Below are positions 18,984 to 27,330 of a stretch of 64,000 nt of DNA, piece by piece; positions within the stretch are counted from its first letter, which is position 1, and every line of letters starts with the position of its first letter. The notes beneath the pieces were generated by a model. That model had not been told where the DNA came from. It saw only the letters and a list, made by a program, of their open reading frames with translations, and made no database searches. The stretch comes from an uncultured Collinsella sp. (lineage in GTDB: Bacteria > Actinomycetota > Coriobacteriia > Coriobacteriales > Coriobacteriaceae): contig CABSNM010000002.1 in assembly GCA_902479065.1 (NCBI GenBank), forward strand, positions 1 through 64,000, given 5' to 3'. A program made the position numbers and the translations under genes.

Positions 18984-20741
18984 TTACTCGGCATCCTCGA
19001 CCTCATACGAATCCGCCTCGGCTGGCTCATCGTTTGTCTCTGTCGCAGCCCCGCGCGCCTCGTCAAACGCCGCCTTCATGGTCTTGTTGCCCCACGTGAG
19101 CTTGCGAATGGTAAGATCGTCGGCCTTCTTGTTGGCCAGGCGCAGGTTGTTCTCGGAAGACAGCAACGCCTCCTTGGTTTTCTGCAGATGGCTAATCGTC
19201 TTGTCGATCTCATCGATTGCCGTTTGGAACTTGCGGCTCGCGATCTCGTAGTTGCGGCCGAAATCGTTCTTGAACTTTTCCATCTTGGCTTCGAAGTTCG
19301 TGACGTCGATGTTCTGCTGCTTGTACTCCGCCAGCTCCTGCTTATAGCGCAGCGAACCCATGGCGGCGTTGCGAAGAAGTGTAATCATGGGAATGAAAAA
19401 CTGTGGGCGAATCACGTACATCTTCTCGTAGCGATAGCTCACGTCGACTATCCCTGCGTTATAGAGCTCGCTCTCGGGCTCGAGCAGCGTGCAGAGCACC
19501 GCGTACTCACAGCCTTTCTGGCGACGATCGTGATCGAGTTTCTTAAAGAAGTCCTCGTTTTTATGCTTGGTCGCGGTCTCATCGTTCTCGTTTTTCATCT
19601 CGAACATAATCGAAATGACCTCGTTGCCGCTCGCGTCGCACTCGCGGAAGATAAAGTCGCCCTTGGTACCCTCGGACGCATCGTTATCTTTCTCGAAGTA
19701 CGCGTTAGGAAATGCCGTCATGCGCAGACGGTTAAACTCGGTCTCGCAGTGCTGCTCGAGCGACTCGCCCACCATCTTGGTGGACAGACGGACCTTCATG
19801 TCCTTAAGGCGCTCAATCTCTTCATCCTTGTAGCGAATCAGGTCATCGCTCGCGCGCTTGGCCTGCGCAAGCTCGAGCTCGTGTGCCGCCTTGGCTTGCT
19901 CCTCGCGAGAATCGCGCACCGCCAGCTCGCTCGTCAGCTTGGCACGTGCCTCATCGCGCTCTCGCTCCGCCGCGGCGACCGCCTTCGATAGCTCCATTTT
20001 TGCAGAAAGTTCTTGCTCACGAAGCTGTGCACGAAGGCCCTCGGCCTCGCGCATGGACTGAGTCTTTGCGGCGGAAAACTTCTCCTGTACCTTCACTCGA
20101 TAGTCAGCAAGCGCGCGCTCGGCCTCGCTGCGAGCGGCATCGAGTTCGCGTTTCGACTCAGCCGCAGCGGCGGCAAGCGCCATCTCCTGGGCTTTATCCG
20201 CCGCGGAGAGCTTTGCCTGCAATTCGGCAATCTGCGCATCGCGTGCGGCTAAATCGTTTTGAGCAGCGTTACGCGCCGCCGACTCGACGAGCTTGGCTTC
20301 GTCATCCTTGCGTCCCAGCTGCGCGCGCAAATTGTCGATCTCGCGCTGAAGCTTGGCATTCTCCTTTTGAGCGTCGGCACGGGCTTCAACCGCCGCACGC
20401 TGGCTTGCGTTCTCGCGCTCTGCGGCAGCGCCCTCGAGCTTGGCGCGCAGTTCGGCAAGCTCAGCATCGCGCTTGGCGACCTCTTGTGCCAGCTGTTGAG
20501 CTGCAGCGTTCTTCTGCTCGACAAGCTGAGCGTTGCGCTGAGACTCCGCCTCCTGCAAAGCAGCCGTCGAACGCGAGCGCTCAAGCTCCAGCGCCTGCTC
20601 GCCCTCGCGCTGGACTGCCTTCACACGCTCATCCAGATCGCGCGAAAACTCGGCATCGCGCACTTGCTTGACGATATCCGCATAGCCAGACGCGTCGACC
20701 TTAAAAACTTCGCCACAATGCGGGCACTTGATCTCATTCAT
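18984..20741 (-). CDS. DUF2130 coiled-coil protein
   Basis: This 585-residue protein starts with a single zinc-ribbon-like knuckle (IKCPHCGEVFKV). A very long Ala/Glu/Lys/Arg coiled coil follows (about 40-300). The conserved DUF2130 core is about 310-520 (GESLEQHCETEFNRLRMTAFPNAYFEKDND, GDFIFRECDASGNEVISIMFEMKNE, FKKLDHDRRQKGCEYAVLC). The core looks like a PD-(D/E)XK-type nuclease fold (FIFRE and MKNE as acidic and Glu-x-x positions), which is my inference. The family's role is unknown. It is a single gene between two terminators. Confidence 0.88.
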   Translation of the reverse strand: MNEIKCPHCGEVFKVDASGYADIVKQVRDAEFSRDLDERVKAVQREGEQALELERSRSTAALQEAESQRNAQLVEQKNAAAQQLAQEVAKRDAELAELRAKLEGAAAERENASQRAAVEARADAQKENAKLQREIDNLRAQLGRKDDEAKLVESAARNAAQNDLAARDAQIAELQAKLSAADKAQEMALAAAAAESKRELDAARSEAERALADYRVKVQEKFSAAKTQSMREAEGLRAQLREQELSAKMELSKAVAAAERERDEARAKLTSELAVRDSREEQAKAAHELELAQAKRASDDLIRYKDEEIERLKDMKVRLSTKMVGESLEQHCETEFNRLRMTAFPNAYFEKDNDASEGTKGDFIFRECDASGNEVISIMFEMKNENDETATKHKNEDFFKKLDHDRRQKGCEYAVLCTLLEPESELYNAGIVDVSYRYEKMYVIRPQFFIPMITLLRNAAMGSLRYKQELAEYKQQNIDVTNFEAKMEKFKNDFGRNYEIASRKFQTAIDEIDKTISHLQKTKEALLSSENNLRLANKKADDLTIRKLTWGNKTMKAAFDEARGAATETNDEPAEADSYEVEDAE

Positions 20742-20805
20742 AGCAGCTCCTCGATGGACGCAAATTTCAATCGCCTACACTCTACCGCGCCGCACGGACA
20801 AAAAA

Positions 20806-20834
20806 GGTGCCGCCGCCATAATGGCAACGGCGCC
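20806..20834 (-). terminator. Intrinsic terminator of the phosphoesterase gene
   Basis: On the minus strand GGCGCCGTTGCCAT pairs imperfectly with ATGGCGGCGGCACC and is followed by TTTTTT. A second stem (AACCGCCGCAAAGG with CCTTTGTGGCGGTT, 20837-20874) lies between it and the gene. Confidence 0.7.
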
Positions 20835-20891
20835 AGAACCGCCGCAAAGGCGCCTGTCCCCTTTGTGGCGGTTTGTGTGACGGTTCGAGAA

Positions 20892-21437
20892 TTACAGTCC
20901 AAAGAAGCCGAGGATTTGGTCTCGGCTTACGGGCTTGTACTCGTTGGCATCGAGACCGACATCGTAACGAAAGATGGGGCGCTCGCGATCGCGGTTGCGC
21001 GCGTTGGTGCGGTCTCCCCTGCTGTGGATATGCCCGTGCAGCATAATTGCGCCACGCGCCTTGCCATTCCAGCTTAGCATGGGGTAATGGCTCATCACCA
21101 GACGATGGCCCTTGGCATAGCCAGGGGCAATCTCCAGGTAATCGCGCACGTCTTCCCAAATCTGCGGCGCGTCCGGATCTTCCCAGTCGCCGTCATGGTT
21201 ACCGCGGATGAGCGTCACATTCTTGCATTCGATACGCTCGCGCAGGCGCACCGCCTCCGCCAAGGGCAAACGATAGGTAAAGTCTCCCAGGATGTAGAGA
21301 CGGTCATCCGCAGCCACGCACTCATTGATGGCATCGATGACCTTGCGGTTCATCTCCTCGACCGAGCCAAACGGCCGGTCCATGTCGTGCAAGATATTCG
21401 TATCGCCCAGGTGCAAGTCGGCGGTAAACCACATCAT
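20892..21437 (-). CDS. Calcineurin-like metallophosphoesterase
   Basis: This 181-residue protein carries the metal-ligand motifs of the family in order: FTADLHLGDTNI (D-x-H), LYILGDFTY (GD), LIRGNHDGD (GNHD), MSHYPMLSW, and MLHGHIHSR (GHxH). The set is complete, so it should be an active phosphodiesterase or phosphatase. The substrate is unknown; short proteins of this kind are found near phage and DNA genes as well as housekeeping loci. ATG 21437 follows TGAGGACA at good spacing, while ATG 21452 has no such site. It is the last gene of a short minus-strand run. Confidence 0.88.
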   Translation of the reverse strand: MMWFTADLHLGDTNILHDMDRPFGSVEEMNRKVIDAINECVAADDRLYILGDFTYRLPLAEAVRLRERIECKNVTLIRGNHDGDWEDPDAPQIWEDVRDYLEIAPGYAKGHRLVMSHYPMLSWNGKARGAIMLHGHIHSRGDRTNARNRDRERPIFRYDVGLDANEYKPVSRDQILGFFGL

Positions 21438-21503
21438 CGTCTGTGTCCTCATTTCGCAACGTGTTCAACTCGTGCTAAGTATACAGACGCAGCGATGCGG
21501 CGG

Positions 21504-21683
21504 TTATCCAAAGAGCCCGCCGAACAGTCCGCGGCGGCGTTTGTCTTGCTTTTTCGAAGCGTCACTCTGAGTTTTCTTGTCCTGCCGTTTCTTACGATCC
21601 TGCTCCAACTCATCGTCGTCTAGTAGCAGATCCCACTCAAACGGATCGTCTGTCAAATCGAACTGGTCGTCGTCATCAAACAT
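21504..21683 (-). CDS. Small charged protein, function unknown
   Basis: This 59-residue protein has an acidic first half (MFDDDDQFDLTDDPFEWDLLLDD) and a Lys/Arg-rich second half that ends in GLFGGLFG. GGAGGCGGCC just before ATG 21683 supports this start over the ATG at 21695. It lies between the phosphoesterase gene and the HIRAN gene, only 18 bp after the latter, so the three genes may be one operon. I do not recognise a family. Confidence 0.6.
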   Translation of the reverse strand: MFDDDDQFDLTDDPFEWDLLLDDDELEQDRKKRQDKKTQSDASKKQDKRRRGLFGGLFG

Positions 21684-21701
21684 GGCCGCCTCCATTGCCG
21701 A

Positions 21702-22028
21702 CTAGCGGGCATCCACCACGTAGAGGCCAACGCGCACCTGATGCCACGGGCTGCGCTCGGGAGCGACCTGTTGCACGCGGGCCTCAAATACGTCCTCATG
21801 GCCGTAATACATCATCAAGGACAGCGGGCCGGCCTCGTTTCCCGGAACATAGCCAAGTTTGGTCTTGCCATAGTAGATTGCAACCGCCTCGGGGTCATGG
21901 GGATTATCGCGCTCGGCGCACAGCGTCAGTTTATCGCCCGCTTTAAGATCGCCTAGGGCCAAAGCGCCGTCGGCATACTGAAATCCCGCAATATGAAACG
22001 ACAGAAGAACACGTGAAGGCTCGTACAT
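21702..22028 (-). CDS. HIRAN-domain protein
   Basis: This 108-residue protein is almost entirely one HIRAN domain: FHIAGFQYADGALALGDLKAGDKLTLCAERDN, then HDPEAVAIYYGKTKLGYVPGNEA. HIRAN domains bind single-stranded DNA ends or odd DNA features and occur alone or fused to helicases and nucleases. Here it stands alone. GAGGAGTTGCC precedes the ATG. Downstream on the same strand are the small acidic protein and the phosphoesterase, suggesting a DNA-related unit, which is inference. Confidence 0.85.
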   Translation of the reverse strand: MYEPSRVLLSFHIAGFQYADGALALGDLKAGDKLTLCAERDNPHDPEAVAIYYGKTKLGYVPGNEAGPLSLMMYYGHEDVFEARVQQVAPERSPWHQVRVGLYVVDAR

Positions 22029-22263
22029 GGCAACTCCTCTAACGGCCGGATATACCGGCGCTTAACCTTACTGAGAAGTTTACGGGCCCGTGCGGACACA
22101 AATTCACCCGCTCGCACCTTTCGCCCATTTGTTGCAACGCTTGCGAGACAGAGCGCTTGCAGATAAGATAGGAGTACGGATGGCACCCGTGGCAGCGGGT
22201 CTTGCCAACTCCGATACACGTTTTCATCGTGAGAAGTGGCCGTCTTCGCTTACGCGGGGGCGG

Positions 22264-22347
22264 CTATTTCATTCGGCCGATAAACAGGCCGAGTTCGATA
22301 GCCGCGATTAACAACGCCAGTAACGAAATAACATCGCTTACGTTCAT
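22264..22347 (-). CDS. 27-residue membrane peptide, holin-like toxin type
   Basis: A very short frame encodes MNVSDVISLLALLIAAIELG followed by LFIGRMK. It has a short polar start, one hydrophobic helix of about 18 residues and a basic end. This is the layout of the putative holin-like (Hol_Tox) peptides of type I toxin-antitoxin loci in Gram-positive bacteria. GAAGGGAATTGGT lies just before the ATG. Downstream on the minus strand are GC-rich inverted segments (GCCGCCCCCGCG, and ACCCG/CGGGT near 22187-22201) as often seen after such genes. No antitoxin RNA can be proven from sequence alone. Confidence 0.55.
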   Translation of the reverse strand: MNVSDVISLLALLIAAIELGLFIGRMK

Positions 22348-22405
22348 ACCAATTCCCTTCTAAAGGGAGTTGGCCCATCCGCACCCCATAGCAGTAGTCT
22401 AACGT

Positions 22406-22449
22406 AAATGACAGGTAATAGGAACACTTGTTCGTATTACCTGTCATTT
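22406..22449. terminator. 44-bp near-perfect palindrome after the aldehyde dehydrogenase gene
   Basis: AAATGACAGGTAATA pairs perfectly with TATTACCTGTCATTT, and an inner GAAC/GTTC pair extends the stem. It starts 2 bp from the aldehyde dehydrogenase stop. A long T tract is missing, so it is either a hairpin terminator or processing stem for the dehydrogenase mRNA, or part of the promoter region of the small peptide gene 59 bp further on. Confidence 0.65.
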
Positions 22450-22450
22450 C

Positions 22451-23830
22451 CTAATGCACAAACATGCGCACGAACTTGTGCTTCCAGCTTGCGTAGGGCG
22501 CATACCGAAACGGCACGTCCAGCCAGGTTGCCTTGTTCACGATGCTCTTCTTGTGGCTAAACGTATCGAAGCTCTCACGTCCATGGTACTGCCCCATACC
22601 GCTCGCTCCCATGCCGCCAAAGCCCATATGGCTCGTAGCCAGATGCATGATGGTGTCGTTGACGCAGCCGCCGCCAAAGGGCACGTAGCGCACAAAGCGC
22701 TGCTGAACCTCGCGATCCTGACTAAAGATATACAGGGCCAGCGGCGTCGGACGATCCGTAATAAACGTCTCGGCCTCGTCTAGGCTCTCAAACGTCAACA
22801 CCGGCAAGATGGGGCCGAAAATCTCCTCCTGCATCACGGCGTCCTCAGGCGCCACGCCGTCTAGAATCGTCGGCTCAATCTTAAGCGATGACTCGCGCTC
22901 CGTACCTCCCAGCACAACCTTGTCGGGGTCGATCAGCCCGCGTACGCGCGCAAAATGCTTGGCGTTGACAATATGACCGTAATTCTCATTGTCGAGCGGG
23001 TGCTCGCCAAACATGCGCCGGACCTCTTCCTTGATGAGGCCCAACAGCTCATCGTGCACGCGCACGTCGACCAGCAGATAGTCGGGCGCCACGCAGGTCT
23101 GCCCCACGTTGAGCCATTTACCAAATGCGATACGGCGTGCCGCGACCTTCAAGTTTGCCGTCGCATCCACGATGCAGGGACTCTTTCCGCCCAGCTCAAG
23201 CGTCACGGGCGTGAGGTTTTTGCTCGCGCGCTCCATGACGAGTTTGCCGACCGGAACGCTACCGGTAAAGAAGATCTTGTCCCAGCACTCGTCGAGCAAC
23301 GCTTCGTTCTCGGCACGCCCGCCTTCGACGACCGTCACCAGGCACGGATCAAATGCTTCCTCGCAAATCTGCCTGAGCACCGCGCTCGAAGCCGGAGCAT
23401 AGGCGCTCGGCTTGATGACGACGGTATTGCCTGCGGCAAGGGCGCCAGCGAGCGGTTCGAGCGTCAGCAAAAACGGATAGTTCCAGGGCGCCATGATGAG
23501 CGTGACGCCATAGGGCACGGCTTGCGTTTTGCACACGCTCACGGCGTTAGCGAGGTCACACGGACGCAGGCGCGGACGACTCCATCGAGCCACATGAGCG
23601 ATCTGATGACGAATCTCGGAAAGCGAGGTGCCGATCTCGCACATATATGCCTCGTCATGCGACTTTCCCAAATCGGTCTTGAGCGCATGGGCGATATCGC
23701 CCTCGTGCGCACGAACCGCATCGCGCAGGCGCACCAGTGCACGGCGGCGAGCATCGACATCAAACGTAGCGTGCGTCTTAAAGTAGATGCGCTGATCGCC
23801 GACGATGCGCGCAATTTCCTCGGTGTTCAC
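22451..23830 (-). CDS. Aldehyde dehydrogenase (NAD(P)-dependent, ALDH3-like)
   Basis: This 459-residue protein has the full ALDH set: IMAPWNYPF, NTVVIKPSAYAP, FFTGSVPVGK, the general base region TLELGGKSP, the catalytic cysteine in VGQTCVAPDY, and EEIFGPILPV. Length and lack of an N-terminal extension fit ALDH3/YwdH-type enzymes, which oxidise or reduce fatty and aliphatic aldehydes. The start is a GTG after AGGAGGTTGCC. It lies 9 bp after the iron-containing alcohol dehydrogenase gene, so the pair should interconvert alcohol, aldehyde and acid, recycling NADH. Confidence 0.92.
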   Translation of the reverse strand: MNTEEIARIVGDQRIYFKTHATFDVDARRRALVRLRDAVRAHEGDIAHALKTDLGKSHDEAYMCEIGTSLSEIRHQIAHVARWSRPRLRPCDLANAVSVCKTQAVPYGVTLIMAPWNYPFLLTLEPLAGALAAGNTVVIKPSAYAPASSAVLRQICEEAFDPCLVTVVEGGRAENEALLDECWDKIFFTGSVPVGKLVMERASKNLTPVTLELGGKSPCIVDATANLKVAARRIAFGKWLNVGQTCVAPDYLLVDVRVHDELLGLIKEEVRRMFGEHPLDNENYGHIVNAKHFARVRGLIDPDKVVLGGTERESSLKIEPTILDGVAPEDAVMQEEIFGPILPVLTFESLDEAETFITDRPTPLALYIFSQDREVQQRFVRYVPFGGGCVNDTIMHLATSHMGFGGMGASGMGQYHGRESFDTFSHKKSIVNKATWLDVPFRYAPYASWKHKFVRMFVH

Positions 23831-23839
23831 GGCAACCTC

Positions 23840-25060
23840 CTAGTTCTCGTCCTCAAACATACCACCCGCGACGACCTCGTACATACGCTCGAGCTCCAAA
23901 CGGTCCATTAAAAGCGGAACGGGATACAGGGGATTAGCCTCGGCATCGGCATGGGCCGCCATTTGCGGAATATCGGAGCGGCGAATACCCGAGACATATT
24001 TGGGGATTCCCAGGGCCTCGTTCATGCGGTCGACCCAATCGATAAAGGCCTCGGCCGCAAGACTGTCCTGCGCGGTGGCCGGCGCAATGCCCGCCATGCG
24101 AGCAAGATCGGCAAGCTTGGGGGCGGCGGCGTCACCATAAGCGCGAAGCATGTGCGGCAGGATAATCGCGTTGGCCAAGCCGTGCGGAATCCCGTAACGC
24201 CCGCCCAGGCTGTGTGCGATGGCATGAACGTATCCAACATAGGAGCGCGTAAAGGCAACGCCCGCCTTATACGCCGCCGAAAGCATATTGCGACGCGCAC
24301 GTATGTCGTCACCATGCTCATGGGCCTCGAGCAAATTGTCGCGGATGAGCTGGACCGCCTGACGCGCCATCTTGCGCGTGTAGGGCGTGGTGCTACGGCC
24401 GATAAAGGCCTCGACGGCATGCGTCAGGGCGTCCATGCCCGTCTGCCCCGTGGTGGACGCCGGCAACCCGCGCGTAAACTCGGGGTCGTGCACCGCAAAA
24501 CGCGGGATGAGCACAAAGTCGTTAATGGGGTATTTATAGTGCGTCTCGTTATCGGTGATAACCGCCGCGAGCGTGACTTCGCTTCCCGTACCGGCGGTAG
24601 TGGGAACCGCAATAAGTAGCGGCAGGAGACGGTGGACGCGCAACAGGCCACGCATCTTGTTGATGGGCTTGTTCGGCTGTGCAATGCGCGCCCCCACACC
24701 CTTGGCGCAGTCCATGGCCGAACCGCCACCAAAGCCGATAATGGCCTGGCAGGCGCTCTCTCGATACAGGGACGCCGCTTCTTCCACGTTTGAAACCGTG
24801 GGGTTTGCACGCGTTTCGGCATAGACCGTAACGCCAATCCCCCTGGATGCGAGCGCCGTCTCGAGCGGTGCCGTGAGCCCCAGACGGGCAATGCCGGGAT
24901 CCGTCACGATAAGGACCTTCTGGATCGAGCGCTTTTGAAGCACCGCGGGCACATCCTCGGCATGCTCTAAAATGCGCGGCTCGGTATAGGGCAGGATCGG
25001 CAATGCAATGCGAAAAACCGTCTGATATGTTCGGCACCAGGCACGACGGGCTAGATGCAT
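23840..25060 (-). CDS. Iron-containing alcohol dehydrogenase
   Basis: This 406-residue group III ADH has the NAD site IGFGGGSAMDCAKG, the conserved PTTAGTGSEVT loop, and the metal-binding histidines in YVHAIAHSLGGRYGIPHGLANA. About 15 residues at the N terminus precede the domain. AAGGAGTTTCCTTT lies directly upstream of the ATG. It is the first gene of an operon with the aldehyde dehydrogenase. A Rex-like operator lies 18-35 bp upstream, so expression probably responds to the NADH/NAD+ ratio. Confidence 0.92.
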   Translation of the reverse strand: MHLARRAWCRTYQTVFRIALPILPYTEPRILEHAEDVPAVLQKRSIQKVLIVTDPGIARLGLTAPLETALASRGIGVTVYAETRANPTVSNVEEAASLYRESACQAIIGFGGGSAMDCAKGVGARIAQPNKPINKMRGLLRVHRLLPLLIAVPTTAGTGSEVTLAAVITDNETHYKYPINDFVLIPRFAVHDPEFTRGLPASTTGQTGMDALTHAVEAFIGRSTTPYTRKMARQAVQLIRDNLLEAHEHGDDIRARRNMLSAAYKAGVAFTRSYVGYVHAIAHSLGGRYGIPHGLANAIILPHMLRAYGDAAAPKLADLARMAGIAPATAQDSLAAEAFIDWVDRMNEALGIPKYVSGIRRSDIPQMAAHADAEANPLYPVPLLMDRLELERMYEVVAGGMFEDEN

Positions 25061-25077
25061 AAAGGAAACTCCTTCAT

Positions 25078-25095
25078 TTGTTGATAGGTCAACAT
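25078..25095. promoter_or_regulatory. Putative Rex operator
   Basis: TTGTTGA-TAGG-TCAACAT is an inverted repeat with a 4-base spacer, close to the Rex consensus TTGTTAANNNNTTAACAA. It lies immediately upstream of the iron-ADH ribosome binding site, where a redox repressor would block transcription. The match was judged by eye. Confidence 0.5.
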
Positions 25096-25204
25096 TTGCT
25101 CGCCCGATTGTACTCAGCGGCGGTCAAAGACGGCCTGCCAATCGTTAATCAATCAACATCTTCATATCTCAAAATTGTTTTACTAAAAATCATTCCTAAT
25201 AGGC

Positions 25205-25232
25205 TTCACATTTGGTTGCATTTATGGATAAT
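25205..25232 (+). promoter_or_regulatory. Likely sigma-70-type promoter of rubrerythrin
   Basis: TTCACA (25205-25210), a 16-base spacer and GATAAT (25227-25232) lie about 85 bp upstream of the rubrerythrin ATG. The surrounding region is unusually AT-rich for this genome. Confidence 0.4.
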
Positions 25233-25316
25233 AGAACTCGTCAAGACGCACGTCCGGAGAGGGCCCTTACGGGACCGGACGAGCGCGCAATCGCCATCGA
25301 TCGAAAGGATCGAATC

Positions 25317-25877
25317 ATGAAGTTTGTTTGCCCCGTTTGCGGTTATGTGGAAGAGTTCGACGGCGACCAGCTGCCCGAGGACTTCAAGTGCCCCCAGTGC
25401 GGCGTTCCCGGTTCTCGTTTCCTGAAGCAGGAGGAGGGCCAGCTCGAGTGGGCTGCCGAGCACGTCGTGGGCGTCGCCAAGATGGAGGGCGTCTCCGAGG
25501 ACATCGTTGCCGACCTGCGCGCCAACTTTGAGGGCGAGTGCTCTGAGGTCGGTATGTACCTGGCCATGGCTCGCGTCGCCCATCGTGAGGGCTATCCCGA
25601 GATCGGTCTGTACTGGGAGAAAGCTGCCCACGAGGAGGCCGAGCACGCCGCCAAGTTCGCTGAGCTCCTGGGCGAGGTCGTGACCGACTCCACCAAGAAG
25701 AACCTCGAGATGCGCGTTGAGGCCGAGAACGGCGCCACCGCCGGCAAGACTGATCTTGCCAAGCGCGCCAAGGCCGCTGGTCTCGATGCCATTCACGACA
25801 CCGTGCACGAGATGGCTCGCGACGAGGCCCGCCACGGCAAGGCTTTCGCCGGCCTGCTCAAGCGCTACTTTGGCTAA
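25317..25877 (+). CDS. Reverse rubrerythrin (rubredoxin-first type)
   Basis: This 186-residue protein has an N-terminal rubredoxin domain with FVCPVCGYVE and FKCPQCGVPG (four Fe ligands). A four-helix diiron domain follows with the Glu/His ligands FEGECSEVGMYLAMARVAH, HEEAEHAAKFAE and MARDEARHGKAF. The rubredoxin-first order is the reverse form typical of obligate anaerobes, where it reduces hydrogen peroxide with NADH-derived electrons in the cytoplasm. GAAAGGATCGAATC precedes the ATG. Codon use is strongly biased to GC-ending codons, as for a highly expressed gene. It is a single gene with its own promoter and terminator. Confidence 0.9.
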   Translation: MKFVCPVCGYVEEFDGDQLPEDFKCPQCGVPGSRFLKQEEGQLEWAAEHVVGVAKMEGVSEDIVADLRANFEGECSEVGMYLAMARVAHREGYPEIGLYWEKAAHEEAEHAAKFAELLGEVVTDSTKKNLEMRVEAENGATAGKTDLAKRAKAAGLDAIHDTVHEMARDEARHGKAFAGLLKRYFG

Positions 25878-25912
25878 GCCAACCACTTGAGACATAACCT
25901 CTAACTCGATGA

Positions 25913-25943
25913 AGCCCGGACCATATTGGTTCGGGCCTTTTTC
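25913..25943 (+). terminator. Intrinsic terminator of rubrerythrin
   Basis: AGCCCGGACC pairs with GGTTCGGGC around ATATT and is followed by CTTTTT. It lies 36 bp after the rubrerythrin stop. Confidence 0.85.
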
Positions 25944-26010
25944 GTGCCTCACGAACTTGTTAACGCCCTGAAATAGGACCGCCTTCGGCATCAGCTTCTC
26001 GTCAAAAACT

Positions 26011-26130
26011 AAGTGAGTAGACTTTTTGGAACTTGCCAAGCAGACCATCCATATCACTTTATAAAGCCGCAGGTAAATGCCTTGTTGCAAACCGGCCTGG
26101 TCGCCAAAGTGTCAAAAGTCTACTCACTTA
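26011..26130. repeat. 120-bp terminal-inverted-repeat element, copy 2
   Basis: Its ends are AAGTGAGTAGACTTTTT and AAAAGTCTACTCACTT(A), in the same length and register as copies 1 and 3. Its right half (GGCCTGGTCGCCAAAGTG) matches copy 3 closely. Its right arm supplies the last codons and TAG stop (26120-26122) of the minus-strand nuclease-like gene. It lies in the 242-bp gap after rubrerythrin. Confidence 0.85.
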
Positions 26131-27247
26131 GAACCGCAGCCGTCCACGATCGAGCCATTTTGTGTCTAACGGGCATCTTTCCGTCGATTACTCCCAATTT
26201 TGTCCAGTCAACGAATAGTTCAGACCTGAGTAATGTCTCAGCCCTTTGCTCATCTGAGCTTTTATCACGATATTCAGCATCGAGCATCCTGCATACGGCC
26301 TTAACGATCGCGCGGAATCTATCCTCATCCGATATCTGTCTGTGTGTCAGGAGAAGCACATCGTAGCCCATGGCCTGAAGGGCCGTCATGCGGTCAGCGT
26401 CACGCAAGCCATCCCCTGCGCGTCCGTGCGAGGCCTTTCCCTGACATTCAATGGCCACCTGTCGCCTGCCGTCCGGCGAAGACAGAAGTATGTCGATATA
26501 TACACGGGACTTTCCCACAATCGCTCGAGCACTTGTGCTTAGCATCACTTCAACATTAAGCTCTATGTCGCAAAAACCTTCGCCTCCCAGGGATCGCGGC
26601 AGTGCAAGTAGCAAATACGCCTCGACCTCAAAAGGCGACGCGGCACCCAATGGAACGAGTTGCGATACCGCCATAAATCTATTGCCGTAACGCATCCCAC
26701 AAACATCTGAACAAAAACGGTCAAGGTCTCCGCCCAAAACCAAAGCGTCTCGACGCCATAAATTTGAGGCGGTGCCGTCCTCGGACGGGCAGCGCGCCCA
26801 ACCGAACGTTGTCGAAATCGCGCCCGAATCAATTACACGCGAAAGCTCCGCCTCAAGTGCCGCTGGCAGGGCACACACCGCAAACAAGCCACACATCTCC
26901 GCCAATACCAAAAGAAGCTGAAGATCCGTCAGATGCCGCGACATGATGAATGTCGTCAGTAGAGGAGACGTAACCAAAAACCCATGCTCCGTTTCCAGCA
27001 CGGATTCCCTGGGGAGCTCACCAAGAAACAGCCGCTGCCTAATGCTGGCAGGACAAGTCCGTTTGTTTCTCGTCCGAACCAATGTATACAACGGAAAACC
27101 GAGCGCGACCGCAGCCGTCGGGTTGCGGACGAGATCATATCGCTGCCGGTCTTCTTCCGGCCGTGGAAGCGGCGGACACAAAGCGCGGACTTGAGGAGGC
27201 AAACGCCAGTACCTAAAAGCCGATATGTCACAAAGTAGATCCTTCAT
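26120..27247 (-). CDS. Probable PD-(D/E)XK nuclease-fold protein, AbiEi/DUF559-like
   Basis: This protein of about 375 residues has a C-terminal region fitting a PD-(D/E)XK nuclease core: VYIDILLSSPDG (Asp), then VAIECQGKASHG (E-x-Q-G-K), then DADRMTALQAMGYDVLLLTH, as in DUF559 and very-short-patch-repair-like proteins. The N-terminal half (FRYWRLPPQVRALCPPLP) is Pro/Arg-rich and looks like proteins annotated near AbiEi antitoxins, with low certainty. The start may be ATG 27247 or GTG 27253; neither has a clear ribosome site. Its stop codon lies inside repeat copy 2, and copy 3 lies upstream, so a repeat pair flanks the gene. Confidence 0.65.
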   Translation of the reverse strand: MKDLLCDISAFRYWRLPPQVRALCPPLPRPEEDRQRYDLVRNPTAAVALGFPLYTLVRTRNKRTCPASIRQRLFLGELPRESVLETEHGFLVTSPLLTTFIMSRHLTDLQLLLVLAEMCGLFAVCALPAALEAELSRVIDSGAISTTFGWARCPSEDGTASNLWRRDALVLGGDLDRFCSDVCGMRYGNRFMAVSQLVPLGAASPFEVEAYLLLALPRSLGGEGFCDIELNVEVMLSTSARAIVGKSRVYIDILLSSPDGRRQVAIECQGKASHGRAGDGLRDADRMTALQAMGYDVLLLTHRQISDEDRFRAIVKAVCRMLDAEYRDKSSDEQRAETLLRSELFVDWTKLGVIDGKMPVRHKMARSWTAAVLSE

Positions 27248-27330
27248 AGGCACAGGAAAACACGAATTTCAACCCAGTCAGTCACGCATTGGCGCGAACG
27301 CACCAAAAATGGCGCCGAACGGACTGCAAA

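Noticed and set aside
22264..22347. Prophage holin
   Set aside because: There are no phage genes nearby and the peptide is much shorter than true holins; a type I toxin-like peptide is the better reading.
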